64,000 bases of DNA from Amblyomma americanum (GCF_052857255.1 NC_135507.1:78040850-78104849); one strand, 5' to 3'; shown: positions 10,598 through 20,174, numbered from the stretch's first letter. Translations and numbers: made by a program. The notes: generated by a model not told the origin, from the sequence alone.

Positions 10598-11040
10598 CTA
10601 CTATTTCCCTTTTCAGGTGCCTTCTACGAGCAGCGGTATTCCAAAGCCTCGGGGATATCCTCCAGGAAACGTTACATCCCGATGCTGTTTCTTCAACGAG
10701 TTTCAAAAAATGTTTCCGTGTGTGCGTTGACGTTATCTCTGAAGTTCTGTTTCCCAACCCCAACGCATAGCAGAACCTCTCTTATAAAGACCGTCAGAGT
10801 GAATCATGAATCACTTAAGAGGCGTCTCTTCAAACGATCCGAGCGCGGCAGACGCGCTCCATATGTGCTCCGTGAATCTTGAATTCAGGCCTGGCTAAAC
10901 ACCTCCTGGACCTCTCGGATAACTTCGCTGGCCGTGAGGGCTCCTTATATTTTGCCCGAGCTGCCTTTGAAGGCCTCCTATGCAGCGCCAACGCACTATG
11001 CCTATAGCCTCTCCGGCGGCGCTCGGCGAGGCAGGGCTTC
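10598..11040. other. No recognisable feature
   Basis: The stretch next to the SINE may be residual LINE-B 5' UTR, but no motif proves it. No ORF is supported. Confidence 0.4.
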
Positions 11041-12024
11041 ACGTAAACGATGCATATGGATAACAGCGCCGCTTCCCAACCAGGTCCCAGCCGCCTGCAC
11101 TCGATGCACAAATCTCCCGGAAGAAGTGAGGACTCAATCGAAATGGAAATCCAGGAACTTCAACCCGGTTTGGCGAGAAACGCAAGACGGAGGAGGGGCC
11201 AACACAAGGGAGGCCGCCAGAGGACACTTACTCCAATTGCTCGGTACACATCTACAAACGCACGAAATGCCGCACAGCTAAAGTCGAATAAATCGGAGCT
11301 TCGAACACCCCTCTGGCGGCTGCGAGCACACTGTCATCAGCTTCGCTTATGAACCAGAAGCCGGACTCTCATTCCATAACGACGCAAGCTTCCGCTGCTT
11401 CCAAATAGCAACTTCAAAAGCGTGATACGGCCGAAACGCCCCCTTGATAAGGCTTTTACAAGCCATCAGGTACCCTAAGCTCTATCTCAATCCTGTCGAA
11501 TTCAAGCTGAAGACTCAGTTCCTGGTTCTTTCATGGCTGGGACTTGCATCATTATAATCAGTCTCCGTCACATGGAGGTAGCCGAACTAAGTAAATCTAC
11601 TCAAGGTATGCTCGAGGGCTTGAAATGCCTCCGTACGTGGCGAGACGAGACGTCTCTAGACAAGTCATGCACGAATTGGAACCCAACCACCCGGCAGGCA
11701 GGCTCATGGCCAACTTGGTAGTAGGAACCCAAGGAGGTGAAATCCTACCATCCCCGTGCTCGATGCATCAATGACCGCGGTCATCACGCTCAGCTCGCCG
11801 ACACCTCCTTGTTACTACTAGAGAGAAACGTCGTGTTACCCCTGCAAACACACCCCACGACTATTCTAGGTATGTCAAAGCACCGTACAATGATCAGAGG
11901 TGTGTGCAGCTCTATTTGCCCAGAAGAAAACTACACCTGCTCCCCACGCTGCGCAGCCTGCGGACAAGCTAAAAACGCCTTAAGCCCGACGCTCGGCATC
12001 GCCAAGACAACCCGCTTCTTCTGA
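11041..12024 (+). pseudogene. Possible decayed LINE ORF1 remnant
   Basis: Several frames carry short stretches reminiscent of I-type ORF1: a region with TQSKWKSRNF, and near 11900-11970 CSSICPEENYTCSPRCAACG, which resembles the second zinc cluster (HxCxPKCxxCGG) of LINE-B and LINE-D ORF1. No continuous frame exists. Read with caution; it could be chance. Confidence 0.3.
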
Positions 12025-12495
12025 ATAAAACAGGGAACTACGAAAAAACATAACCATCGAATGGGCCTGGACAGACTAAGCAATCTCAATAGCTTTAAAG
12101 AGCCGACAATCCATCAAACATATGAGTCCGGTAGTACACCACGGATCAAGAAACCTCATCGTGCTCCGTGTGGAAATCTTGTACCCAGCAGTGATGCAGG
12201 GCGGAATGCATAATCCTGGTGAGCCATCCTCCATGCCGCCGGTGTTAATAAGGAAGATGAAGTAGAAGAACCCTCGAAGAAGGCACCCTCTTGTTGGTAT
12301 AAGCCGTGTTGTGAGGCAAACAACACCACCCAGCAGCCGCACGTGTCTTCGCAACTCCCCCGAAGTGGGTTTGTGCCATCTTTATTTGAGGCCAGCAAAC
12401 CAACAGCACAACCCCGACGATCAGGTGACTTGGCCAGCTTTTCGATTCCCGCACCCAAAAAGCAACTTTTTTTTAACACACAAATGAAAACGAAA
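12025..12495. other. No recognisable feature
   Basis: No ORF with family resemblance, no repeat partner in the window. Confidence 0.45.
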
Positions 12496-12775
12496 ATTGG
12501 TTTTTGGGGAAAGGAAATGGCGCATTATTAAGGCGGAAACCTCGACCGCGCCGTAAGGGAAGGATAACGGAGGGAGTGAAAGAAGAAAAAAGTGTTGCCG
12601 TAGTGGGGGGTTCCGGAATAATTTCGACCACCTGGGGATAGTTAAGGTGCACTGAAAGCGCTCAGCACACGGGTGCTTTTGGGTTTCGCCCCCATCGAAA
12701 CGCTGCCGCCGCGGACGCGTTCGAACCCGGGAACTCCGGATCAGCAGCCGAGCGCCCTACCACCGTGACCGGTAG
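12496..12775 (-). mobile_element. SINE, diverged, 3' end deleted
   Basis: TTGGTTTTTGGGGAAAGGAA at the tail, then a small deletion (GCGCATTATTAAGGCGG) and a complete centre and head (GTTCGAACCCGGGAACTCCGG). The hairpin is the CG-type stem (reverse reading GCGTTTCG, loop, CGAAACCC). Confidence 0.8.
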
Positions 12776-12788
12776 ACACTTACTGCGG

Positions 12789-12850
12789 CATTTTTTTTTC
12801 GGGACATTAAACGGCGCATTATAACTAGCTGAGTTCTACCGGATACTTCC
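12789..12850 (+). repeat. Short repeat, copy 1
   Basis: TTTTTTCGGGACATTAAACG, GCGCATTATAACT and TACTTCCTT align with 13903-13970. Roughly 60 bp, family unknown. Confidence 0.4.
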
Positions 12851-13082
12851 TTCAACATTTACAGCGCAGTTTTGAAAGCGAAAGCTTTACTACTCCAGCC
12901 AACGAGCCATTTCGGCTCGTGACCCACAAACGTGGCCCACAAACGACCTTTAGCCGCCGTTGCCTAGCAACACCGCAGCCGCGAACGAAAAGATGGCGTC
13001 GCCGTCGACGCCGCTGCTGTCGCCGCTCGCTCCACTAGATGTGCGCCGCTGGGGTAGAGGGAGAGGATGTGTCACCTCCCGG

Positions 13083-13084
13083 GG

Positions 13085-13176
<92 letters not shown>
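13083..13176. repeat. (TA)n microsatellite
   Basis: About 94 bp of uninterrupted TA dinucleotides. A second, shorter TA run is at 13582-13607. The apparent YIYIYI ORFs are artefacts. Confidence 0.98.
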
Positions 13177-13179
<3 letters not shown>

Positions 13180-13369
13180 ATAGGTAGCTTAAGAGGGCTC
13201 TCGCACAGTTTCCGCCCTCGCCCTTAGATTACGTTCCACGTCACACTCGGGGTATTACAGGACGTGCTACGTCCGCCGCTATGGTCCAGGGTGGCGCTGG
13301 TAAACACTGTCAACGTTCGCTTACACCAAATGAACATAAATACCCACAAGAGCAGCAGATTGGACAGCC

Positions 13370-13443
13370 GTTGCCGTAGCTCAGTTGGTAAGAGCACCGG
13401 ACGCGATACTCGAAGGTCGTGGGTTCGGATCCCACCGGCGGCA
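13370..13443 (+). tRNA. tRNA-like sequence, probably tRNA-derived repeat rather than a working tRNA
   Basis: The acceptor halves GTTGCCG and CGGCGGC pair over 7 bp with two G-U pairs. The D arm GCTCAGTTGGTAAGAGC and the T arm GTGGGTTCGGATCCCAC are intact, giving good A and B boxes. The anticodon arm is poor: CCGGA against CTCGA leaves two mismatches, and position 33 is not T. It is followed by GGTTGTTTTTCTGC rather than a clean terminator. Most likely the head of a second SINE-type family or a tRNA pseudogene. Confidence 0.55.
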
Positions 13444-13902
13444 TGGTTGTTTTTCTGCTGCGTTATAATTTTCTTTAAGCGATTTATTAATCTAAGTACT
13501 ATAATATGCGACTGATAAGCACAACACATAAAAAAAACATTCCCCTATGCACCTTGGTTTCGGTGACTGTTAGCTCCCTTCATATATATATATATATATA
13601 TATATATGCGCTTCGCCTCAGTGTATTCTAGTCGTTACGGAGAGCGCGCAAAAGGGACACGACAGAACGAAGCGAGGTAGAGAAAACACTCCCACGAGAC
13701 GCCAGAAGAGCGCGCCGCGTCGTAACGAATATGCGGCTAAAGGAATGCGTGCCACGTCCCGGAGTGACTCTTAAACTTCAGAAGGGACCAGTTTAAGTTC
13801 TCGAGAGCGTCGGAATAAGACGCTGCGTGTACGAATTGCCGAGCAAATGAAACTTTCGCAATTCAACTAGGGTTATAACCAGAGCAAAACCACAGCCAAC
13901 TT

Positions 13903-13970
13903 TTTTTCAGGACATGAATGGACGCAATGTAACTGGTTTGCTTCTACTTGATACTCCCTTTCGTTTCCTG
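13903..13970 (+). repeat. Short repeat, copy 2
   Basis: TTTTTTTCAGGACATGAATG and TGATACTCCCTT parallel 12789-12850. Confidence 0.4.
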
Positions 13971-14169
13971 AAAAATAACTGACACCTGATTTAATATTTG
14001 CTGCAGGTCCTTGGACCCAAGATAATGAACTTATTTTTGTAATATGGCGGAGTGCTTGCCTTGAAGCACTCTGGCACGGGTCGGCTCAGTATTGCGCTGC
14101 CTCTGGGATGGGCCCCGGGCATATTGGCGCGCGCCTTTTCTATCTTTTCTCTCCTATCCTTTAACTCCT

Positions 14170-14240
14170 ATTTTCAGCACGCAGCAGCGAGCGTGGCTCG
14201 GATTGAGCCAGTAGGCCATCCCGTGCACTTTCCTTTTCTT
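14170..14240 (+). repeat. Interspersed repeat core (GGC...CCCGTGCACTTTCC type)
   Basis: GTGGCTCGGATTGAGCCAGT then CATCCCGTGCACTTTCC parallels 53295-53345 and 53710-53760. An inverted pair GGCTCGGATTGAGCC sits inside. Confidence 0.45.
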
Positions 14241-14265
14241 GCTCTCAGCGACAGCAACAGCTTCC

Positions 14266-14405
14266 TAAAAAACCTTCATGCCGGCACCTCTTTCTTCGTT
14301 TTTTCTTTCACTCCCTCCTTTAACCCTTCTCTTATGGAGTGGTTCAAGTGTCCACCGACATCTATGACAATCACTACGCTATTTGTTTTCCTTAAAACCA
14401 ATTTT
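14266..14405 (+). mobile_element. SINE 3' half
   Basis: GGCACCTCTTTCTTCG, CACTCCCTCCTTTAACCC, GTTCAAGTGTCCACCGAC and AAAACCAATTTT match the SINE 3' half. The head is absent. Confidence 0.75.
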
Positions 14406-14423
14406 CATGCCGAACACGTTACC

Positions 14424-14735
14424 CTTCATGGTGGCTCAGTGGTTAAGGCGCTCTTCTACTGAGCCAGAGTAGACAGGTTCGAATCCGACCGAGGCGGCCG
14501 CGTTTCGTTGCAGGCGAAACTCAAAAGGCGCCAATGTGCTGCGCGATGTTAGCGCACGTTAAATGTCTCCAGGTGGTAGAAATTATCCCGGAGACCTCCA
14601 CAACGGCACCTCCTCTTTCTTCATCTCTTCTTTGACTCCTTCCTTTATGCCTTCCCTTACAGTGTTGTTCGGGTGTTCACCGATATATGTGAGACAGTTA
14701 CTGCGCCACTCCCTTTCCTCAAAACCAAGCTTCAT
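14424..14735 (+). mobile_element. SINE, full length, diverged
   Basis: Head TGGTGGCTCAGTGGTTAAGG, B box GGTTCGAATCC (close to the tRNA consensus), CG-type hairpin GCGTTTCG / CGAAACTC, and the 3' end CCTCAAAACCAAGC. It lies in tandem behind the SINE half at 14266-14405. Confidence 0.85.
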
Positions 14736-14837
14736 TCTTTTCAAACACGAGGGGGCATAAATGTGCATGCACTGACATCGCATAGAAAAAAAATATTGTG
14801 GATTAGCCCTTGCTAATCCAGGATATACAAAGCTAAA

Positions 14838-14963
14838 GCGAGATTGAGGTATCCACTGACCCACGGAGCCGATTTTGCGCCTTTCCTTTCGGGAAAATGA
14901 ACGGTCTTTGCAAAGTAGTCAACGCCAATTATCTCTACGAACGCCGTCGGCTCGCTTGTTTTG
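14838..14963 (+). repeat. Unnamed 130-bp repeat, copy 1
   Basis: AGCGAGATTGAGGTATCCAC, GAACGCCGTCGGCTCGCTTG and TTTTGTTTGG parallel 54527-54660. It ends exactly where a SINE fragment starts. Confidence 0.6.
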
Positions 14964-15081
14964 TTTGGTTTTTTGTGGAAAGGAAATGTCACAGCAACCG
15001 TCTCTCATATACCGGTGGACACCCGGATCACGCCGTAAAGGAAGGAATAAAGGAAGGAGGAAGAGAGGAAAGAGAAAACTG
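14964..15081 (-). mobile_element. SINE 3' fragment
   Basis: TTTTTTGTGGAAAGGAAATG, GTGGACACCCGGATCACGCC and GAGGAAAGAG are the reversed SINE 3' part. Truncated. Confidence 0.75.
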
Positions 15082-15422
15082 AATAATAATGATAATAATA
15101 TTTGGTTTTGGGGGAAAGGAAGTGGCGCAGTATCTGTCTCATATATCGTTGGACACCTGAACCACGCCGTAATGGAAGGGATAAAGGTGGGAGTCGAAGA
15201 AGAAAGGAAGAAAGAGGTGCCGTAGTGGAGGGCTCCGGAACAATTTCGACCACCTGGGGATCTGAAACGTGCACTCAGATCGCACAGCACACGGGTGCCT
15301 TAGCGTTTTGCCTCCATCGAAACGCAGCCACCACACGTTAAAGATCCCCAGGTGTTTTGCCTCCATATAAACGCAGCCACCGTAGTCAGATTCGAATCTG
15401 GAAACTCCGGATCAGTAGCCCG
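15082..15422 (-). mobile_element. SINE interrupted by a later SINE (part 1)
   Basis: Minus SINE with tail (AAT)n at 15082-15098. A short scrambled patch at 15330-15365 contains a plus-oriented CACGTTAAAGATCCCCAGGT between two hairpin copies. It is cut at its head by the SINE at 15423-15737; the rest of its head is at 15738-15782. Confidence 0.85.
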
Positions 15423-15737
15423 CCCCGCCGCGGTGGCTCAGTCGTTAGGGCGCTCGACTACTGATCCGGAGTTCCCGGGTTCGAACCCGACCGCGGCGGC
15501 TGCGTTTTTATGGAGGAAAAACGCTAAGGCGCCCGTGTGCTGTGCGATGTCAGTGCACGTTAAAGATCCCCAGGTGGTCGAAATTATTCCGGAGCCCTCC
15601 ACTACGGACCTATTCGATCCTATCTTCTTTCACTCCTTCCTTTAACCCTTCCCTTACGGCGCGGTTCAGGCGTCCAACGATGTATGAGACAGATACTGCG
15701 CCATTTCCATTCCACCAAAAACCAATTATTAATTAAT
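15423..15737 (+). mobile_element. SINE nested in another SINE
   Basis: A full-length copy beginning CCCCGCCGCGGTGGCTCAG and ending AAAACCAATTATTAATTAAT. The flanking duplication GATCAGTAGCCCG (13 bp) is at 15410-15422 and 15738-15750 and belongs to the head of the minus-strand SINE, so the order of events is certain. Confidence 0.95.
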
Positions 15738-15782
15738 GATCAGTAGCCCGGGCGCCCTAACCATGGTGCCACCGCGGCGGGT
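15738..15782 (-). mobile_element. SINE head, remainder of the interrupted copy (part 2)
   Basis: GGGCGCCCTAACC and GCCACCGCGGCGGGT complete the head of the 15082-15422 element. Confidence 0.85.
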
Positions 15783-15807
15783 AAAGAAAGAGAAAATTGA
15801 AAATTGA

Positions 15808-15965
15808 AAGTGGCATTTTGAGGAAAGGCGCGGCGCTGTGCAGCGGCGGAACACATGTGGCTTGGTGCTACTTGTGGCGCATGCGGAGTTGTGACTAGGG
15901 AGCGAGAGGGAAATGTGCCGTGTGTCTTCACTGCTCCTCGCGCATGCGCAGCACGGCTCTCCATG
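15808..15965 (+). repeat. GC-rich CRE/NRF1-type repeat, partial copy
   Basis: TTTGAGGAAAGGCGCGGCGC, GCGGCGGAACACATGTGGC and TGGCGCATGCGGAGT correspond to the reversed 2950-3060. The TGACGTCA part is absent. Confidence 0.6.
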
Positions 15966-16738
15966 AGTCACGCGAAACTGCTCAACCTGCAGCCAGTAAA
16001 GCTTTTGGTTTCAAACCGTCTTTTCTTGCGAACGCTATTCAAGAACAATATATTAAAATGAACAGCGAAAGTAATCATTATTCTTTGCTCAAATCTTGTT
16101 TTTTACAGCTTGATCATCATTTCGATGCAACGACTTCAGCACAGCGTCATCGTGGGCTGCAGGCAAGCTTTTCAAAAAAAATCTTTAAGCTGACTTGGCA
16201 AAAACTTCTGCTCAGCTGTTACCTGTTGGCCGCAGAATGCAATACCTTGGAGCGCCTCGGCAGTTACGCATCGGCTCTATTTGCAGTGACGGGTGTCTTG
16301 GTTCGTTCTGTGCTGTATTTGATAATATATATGGGCGCAAGACATTACATGTGGTTACACGCACACTTTATATAAACAAGCTGCATTTATAAAGGCTTTA
16401 TTTCATTCAAGTAAATAGGCTTAGGATATTTCCTTATAAACGGGATAGCGGTTAAGTTGCCGATCAGAGGAGAACTAGGCGTTGATTCGTCGCCGTGAAG
16501 TGTGCTCAAAGAGGTATTGCCTTGGCACGTGGACCTGATGAATGGAAAGTTGAAAACCGGTCATGCCACTTGTCTCAAACTACATCAGGACATGTGAGTA
16601 TTTAAAATAAAAGAACTGCCTGAAAGTAAATGATATTAAAATTGTAAAAAAATGGAAGGGGGAAATTAAGCTTCGCCTCAATGGCATGGCACAATAGCGA
16701 AGTGGTTTATTTGGCATGTGTACAGAAGTTCGCTGTCC
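15966..16738. other. No recognisable feature
   Basis: AT-rich. A plus frame (15920-16375, 151 codons) is open, but its first part is repeat DNA and the rest has no family signature. Confidence 0.45.
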
Positions 16739-16922
16739 GCCGCCGCTGTGGCTCTGTAGTTATGGCGCTTGTCGGCTGACCCGAAAGACGCAGTCACGAT
16801 ACCGGACGTGGCGGTAGATTTTCGATGGAGGCGAAATTTTAGAGGCCCGTGTACTGTGCGGTGTCATACTGCATTTTAAAGAACCGCAGGTGGTCGAAAT
16901 TTGCTTCAATACGGCGTCCCTC
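16739..16922 (+). mobile_element. SINE 5' half, old
   Basis: CCGCCGCTGTGGCTCTGTAG, a CG-type hairpin (TTTTCGATGGAGGCGAAA), GGCCCGTGTACTGTGCGGTG and AGGTGGTCGAAATT. The 3' half is lost. Confidence 0.75.
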
Positions 16923-17079
16923 AGAGCCTGGGTCTGTTTGGGGCGTTAAATACCCAGAAACGAACCAAACGAGAAGGCCACCAGAAGACCGAGGAAGCTG
17001 CCCAGCTCGAATAACAAAAACGAAATAAAACCAAGGTGCCGAAAGGACGCCCAGTCCTTACAAAAGTTTTTAAATTTAG

Positions 17080-17310
17080 ACTCTGTAAACTCTCTAAATT
17101 CTCTATAGACAAACCCTCAAGTAGCCTGTAGGCTACACAACCGCTTGTACACAATACAAATCATATAGACAGTCTATAGACAATACAGATTTATGGTCAT
17201 ACACATATTGTTGACTTGTCTATAGAAAGTCTATAGCCTACGAAGAGACAAAACGAAATATCTACAAGAAGGCAATAGAGTCTACAGGCTCTCTGTAGAC
17301 CATGCTTGTA
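17080..17310. repeat. Cluster of CTATAGAC-type palindromic words
   Basis: CTATAGAC/GTCTATAG words occur near 17101, 17165, 17173, 17219 and 17229, with relatives AGTCTACAGG and TGTAGACC at 17278-17300. No ORF. It may be a foldback element or a degenerate satellite; family unknown. Confidence 0.4.
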
Positions 17311-17683
17311 AGGGAGTAAGGGAGGAGCCAAATCTAGCAGCCAAAAGTGCGTTGGCTGTAATGCTTTGACAGCGCGCGACCATAGTCATCTAAGCGCCGA
17401 CCTAGGATGTGCTACGGTTTTTTAGTATTGCATTTCAAACTCACCACTATTCCGTGGAGCGATATAAACCGCAATTTCATGATGTGCTACGCGGAGCACT
17501 TTAAAGGGTTTGATTGATATCATTTTCTCCGTAGAAATATTTTGTTTCAATTTAGTCAACGTCAGTCTTTTATATTAACCACCTGGTTTCCTAAAAGACC
17601 CACTTTTAGCAGCTTCCAACTAGCGATGGCCAAGCCTTAACCAATAAAAATATCGTTAGGCTGCTTGCACTGCGTGCCTTAAA
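17311..17683. other. No recognisable feature
   Basis: AT-rich spacer with no ORF and no repeat partner in the window. Confidence 0.45.
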
Positions 17684-17946
17684 AATTATTGGTTGGTTCG
17701 TTGGTTTTGGGGGAAAGGAAATGGCGCAGTATCTGTCTCATATATCGTTCGACACGTTAATTGCGCCGTAAGGCAAGGAATAAAGGAGGGAGAGAAAGAA
17801 GGAAGAAAGAGGTGCCGTAGTGGAGGGCTCCGGCATAATTTTGACCACCTGGGCATTTTTAACGCGCACTTACATCGCACAGCACACGGGTGCCTTAGCG
17901 TTTTGCCTGCATAAAAAAGCAGCCGCCGCGAATGGGTTCGAACCTT
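17684..17946 (-). mobile_element. SINE, head-truncated at the B box
   Basis: TTGGTTTTGGGGGAAAGGAA at the tail, centre intact, and GGGTTCGAACCT at the end, beyond which the A-box part is missing. The tail shows a duplicated TTGGTTCG word. Confidence 0.85.
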
Positions 17947-17973
17947 AAAAAATGAAAATTTTTTTTAGGGATA

Positions 17974-18050
17974 ACGTGCACTGACATCGCACAGCACACA
18001 GGCGCCTCAGCGTTTTTCTTCCATAAAAACGCAGCCGCCGCGGTCGGCTG
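17974..18050 (-). mobile_element. SINE central fragment
   Basis: GATAACGTGCACTGACATCG through GCAGCCGCCGCGGTCGG. It joins head-on to the plus-strand SINE half at 18051, forming a fold-back. Confidence 0.75.
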
Positions 18051-18212
18051 CAGATCGCCAGGTGGTCGAAATTATTCCGGAGCCCTCCACTACGGCACCT
18101 CTCTCTTCCTTTCTTCTTTCTCTCCCTCCTTTATCCCTTCCCGTACGGCGCGGTTCAGGTGTACAACGATATATGAGACAGATACTGCGCCATTTCCTTT
18201 CCCCCAAAACCA

Positions 18213-18273
<61 letters not shown>
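18051..18273 (+). mobile_element. SINE 3' half with long (ATT)n tail
   Basis: AGATCGCCAGGTGGTCGAAA through CCCAAAACCAATTATT. The tail is about 58 bp of ATT units (18214-18273). Confidence 0.85.
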
Positions 18274-18275
<2 letters not shown>

Positions 18276-18537
18276 GGGAAGGGAAATGGCGTAGTATCTG
18301 TCTAACCTATCGGCGGACACCTGAACTGCACCGTGAATGAAGGGATAAAGGAGGGAGAGAAAGAAGAAAGGAACAAAGAGGTGCCCTAGTGGAGCGCTCC
18401 GGAATAATTTATACCTTCTGGGAATCTTTATCACGTTCTTATATCCCACAGCACACGGGCGCCTTAGCGTTTCGCCTCCATCGAAACTCAGCTGCCGCGG
18501 TCGGGTTCTAACCCGAGAACTCCGGACCAGTAGCCTA
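18274..18537 (-). mobile_element. SINE, diverged, tail-to-tail with its neighbour
   Basis: GGGAAGGGAAATGGCGTAGT through CTCCGGACCAGTAGCC. It shares the (ATT)n block with the plus-strand half at 18051-18273. The hairpin is CG-type. Confidence 0.8.
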
Positions 18538-19191
18538 CTTTCAAGAAAGAAGTAGTTTTAGGTTACATTGTTGGCATATACTTATTTCGAGGCGCTGTCT
18601 GCAACAATAGTATAAAACCTCAGCGAGCGGATTGATTTTTTCTGCTAGTTTGGTGCATGTAGAAAAAATTCTTATTTTTTGGTAGTTTAGCATCCTGTAT
18701 GACCCAAACGGGATGTTTTTTTAAACGAACGAACAGAGTAAGAATATGAGATCAATGGGTTATGACATATCCATAAAGTAGAAAGGGCACAGGCGAGAGC
18801 ATGGTTTGTTTTCAATAACTAAGTGAAGTGTTTATTCCGTAACAACTGCAAAAGACAGTCTCTGCTGGGAAAAACGAAGAGAATTTGTTCGTTTGAAATA
18901 ACTCTGCAGTATATTTCATTCTAAAACAGGTACAAAACCCCGTCGATTCATGCTGAGTACGGAATTCGTTTCATCACGTCTAATCACATAAAGAAGCTCA
19001 AAGATACATAGCGTAAAATTCATTTTTAAGGGATATTTATTGCCTCTGCGCATCAGTGATGGGCGAAGTCTGATGAAAGGTGTAGTAGTGATTAAATTAA
19101 TGAAAAAAAATATTAGCTGGGGCTTAGCTTAGGTTAAGCCTGGGTATCTCGAAGCGAAAAGTTTCGGTGATGCTTATGGTTTAGCTTATGG
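18538..19191. other. No recognisable feature
   Basis: AT-rich spacer with no ORF or repeat partner. Confidence 0.45.
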
Positions 19192-19347
19192 TTATGCTTT
19201 GCTGCGTCGTTTAGCGAGACGTTCTTCTCGTTGTTCGGGTATCACGGACGCTCGCTGAGCTTTCAGTCTTTCATTTCTTCGCTCCTTTTCAGCCAACTCC
19301 CGTGGTAGTACTTCTGTATCGGTAATATCACTCTCTTCTCCTTCCAT
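19192..19347 (-). CDS. Small basic-acidic ORF (51 aa) behind a TATA box, function unknown
   Basis: The frame runs from ATG at 19347 to TAA at 19192. It begins MEGEESDITDTEVLPREL and is then dominated by charged residues (EKERRNERLKAQRAS, REERLAKRRSKA), which would form a helix. It is not a family I can name; N-terminal segments of some tick transposon proteins look similar, but that is memory only. GACTATATAA lies 34-43 bases upstream, and further upstream is a copy of the GC-rich CRE/NRF1 repeat. It could be the first exon or the start of a truncated mobile-element gene, or chance. Confidence 0.35.
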   Translation of the reverse strand: MEGEESDITDTEVLPRELAEKERRNERLKAQRASVIPEQREERLAKRRSKA

Positions 19348-19380
19348 GTTGAATGCGCACGCCTATTTTCTGGCAAGTGG

Positions 19381-19390
19381 TTATATAGTC
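19381..19390 (-). promoter_or_regulatory. TATA-like element upstream of the 51-aa ORF
   Basis: Minus-strand GACTATATAA, 34 to 43 bases before the ATG at 19347. Position fits a core promoter with a very short leader. Confidence 0.35.
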
Positions 19391-19439
19391 GGCCTCCGCG
19401 ATAAACACGCGCTTGCGGCGAACGTCAAACGATGACGCA

Positions 19440-19580
19440 CAGCGCGCGGCAGCGGCGAAAGGTCAGGCGACGGAGTCGGCGGCGGCCACCTGCGCCTTGC
19501 GCGACATCACTCGGGCTCCGACATACGCCGGCTTACGCGAAGCGCGGTGTTGACTAGCGTAGTGAAGCTTTTTGCTTGAA
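19440..19580 (+). repeat. GC-rich CRE/NRF1-type repeat, partial copy
   Basis: GGCAGCGGCGAAAGGTCAGG, GGCGGCGGCCACCTGCGC and GAAGCGCGGTGTTGACTAGC match 2815-2955 reversed. The CRE has decayed to GACATCAC. Confidence 0.65.
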
Positions 19581-19589
19581 AAGGCTAGC

Positions 19590-19905
19590 TGATTTGATTA
19601 AGTTCAGTAGAGAGCTATGGTATGGTTCCTGCGTCTAGGCAATATATATGAAGCAGGGCTGCTTCGTGAAAACCCCGCTACCTTCATGTGCCGGGTCCTT
19701 GTATGCTTGAGATCTGGGTAGTCCCACAGTAAGTGATGAATGTCGGCTTCAATATCCTCGCGTTTGCATACCAAACACCCAAGCCGAGGAAAGAAATCTC
19801 GGTACTGAGGCCAGCCCCGATTTACTGCAGGTGTGAGGGCAACCCCGACCTGGATCCTCCTAAGTGCAACACATCTCTTGGAAGTGGAATTTTCTTCCAA
19901 CTATC
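19590..19905 (-). pseudogene. LINE C-terminal fragment
   Basis: The minus frame at 19900-19604 encodes RRIQVGVALTPAVNRGWP, then CLVCKREDIEADIHHLLWDY, the Cys-Cys-His pattern found after RNase H in I-type LINEs (CxxC...HxLWxC, here with the last Cys changed to Tyr). RT and RNase H are missing. The 3' end near 19590 has no clear tail. Confidence 0.55.
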
Positions 19906-20050
19906 ATTGAATGGAATTGGCTTGATTGTGATGGTGCTTTTGCAGTTGTATTCAGATTCATTTGTTAACAAAGGCAAAATGAAATTCTTGCCATTTTCCG
20001 ACTGTTCTGTAAACAACCTGCACTTCGTTTTTGCTTTGGATTACCTTTAG

Positions 20051-20066
20051 CCCCCCCCCCCCCCCC
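20051..20066. repeat. Poly-C run
   Basis: Sixteen consecutive C residues, the only such homopolymer in the window. Confidence 0.95.
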
Positions 20067-20174
20067 CGTCCTCATAGATTAAACCGGTACTAGCGTCTTA
20101 GGCAAGGCTGAATTGTGCGCCAGTTGGTATGACATTTATTACTATTGTGTGACATGTATGACTCTTGTGAAGTT

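Noticed and set aside
13039..13227. YIYIYI-rich ORFs
   Set aside because: Produced by the TA microsatellite.
14424..14500. Functional tRNA gene
   Set aside because: It is the head of a SINE with a weak cloverleaf and the SINE body follows directly.
15352..15736. Recurrent short ORFs such as MSVHVKDPQVVEIIPEPST
   Set aside because: These are SINE sequence read in two frames; they recur at every SINE and break with each copy's indels.
15920..16375. 151-codon plus-strand ORF
   Set aside because: The first third is repeat DNA and the rest has no motif or codon pattern that supports a gene.
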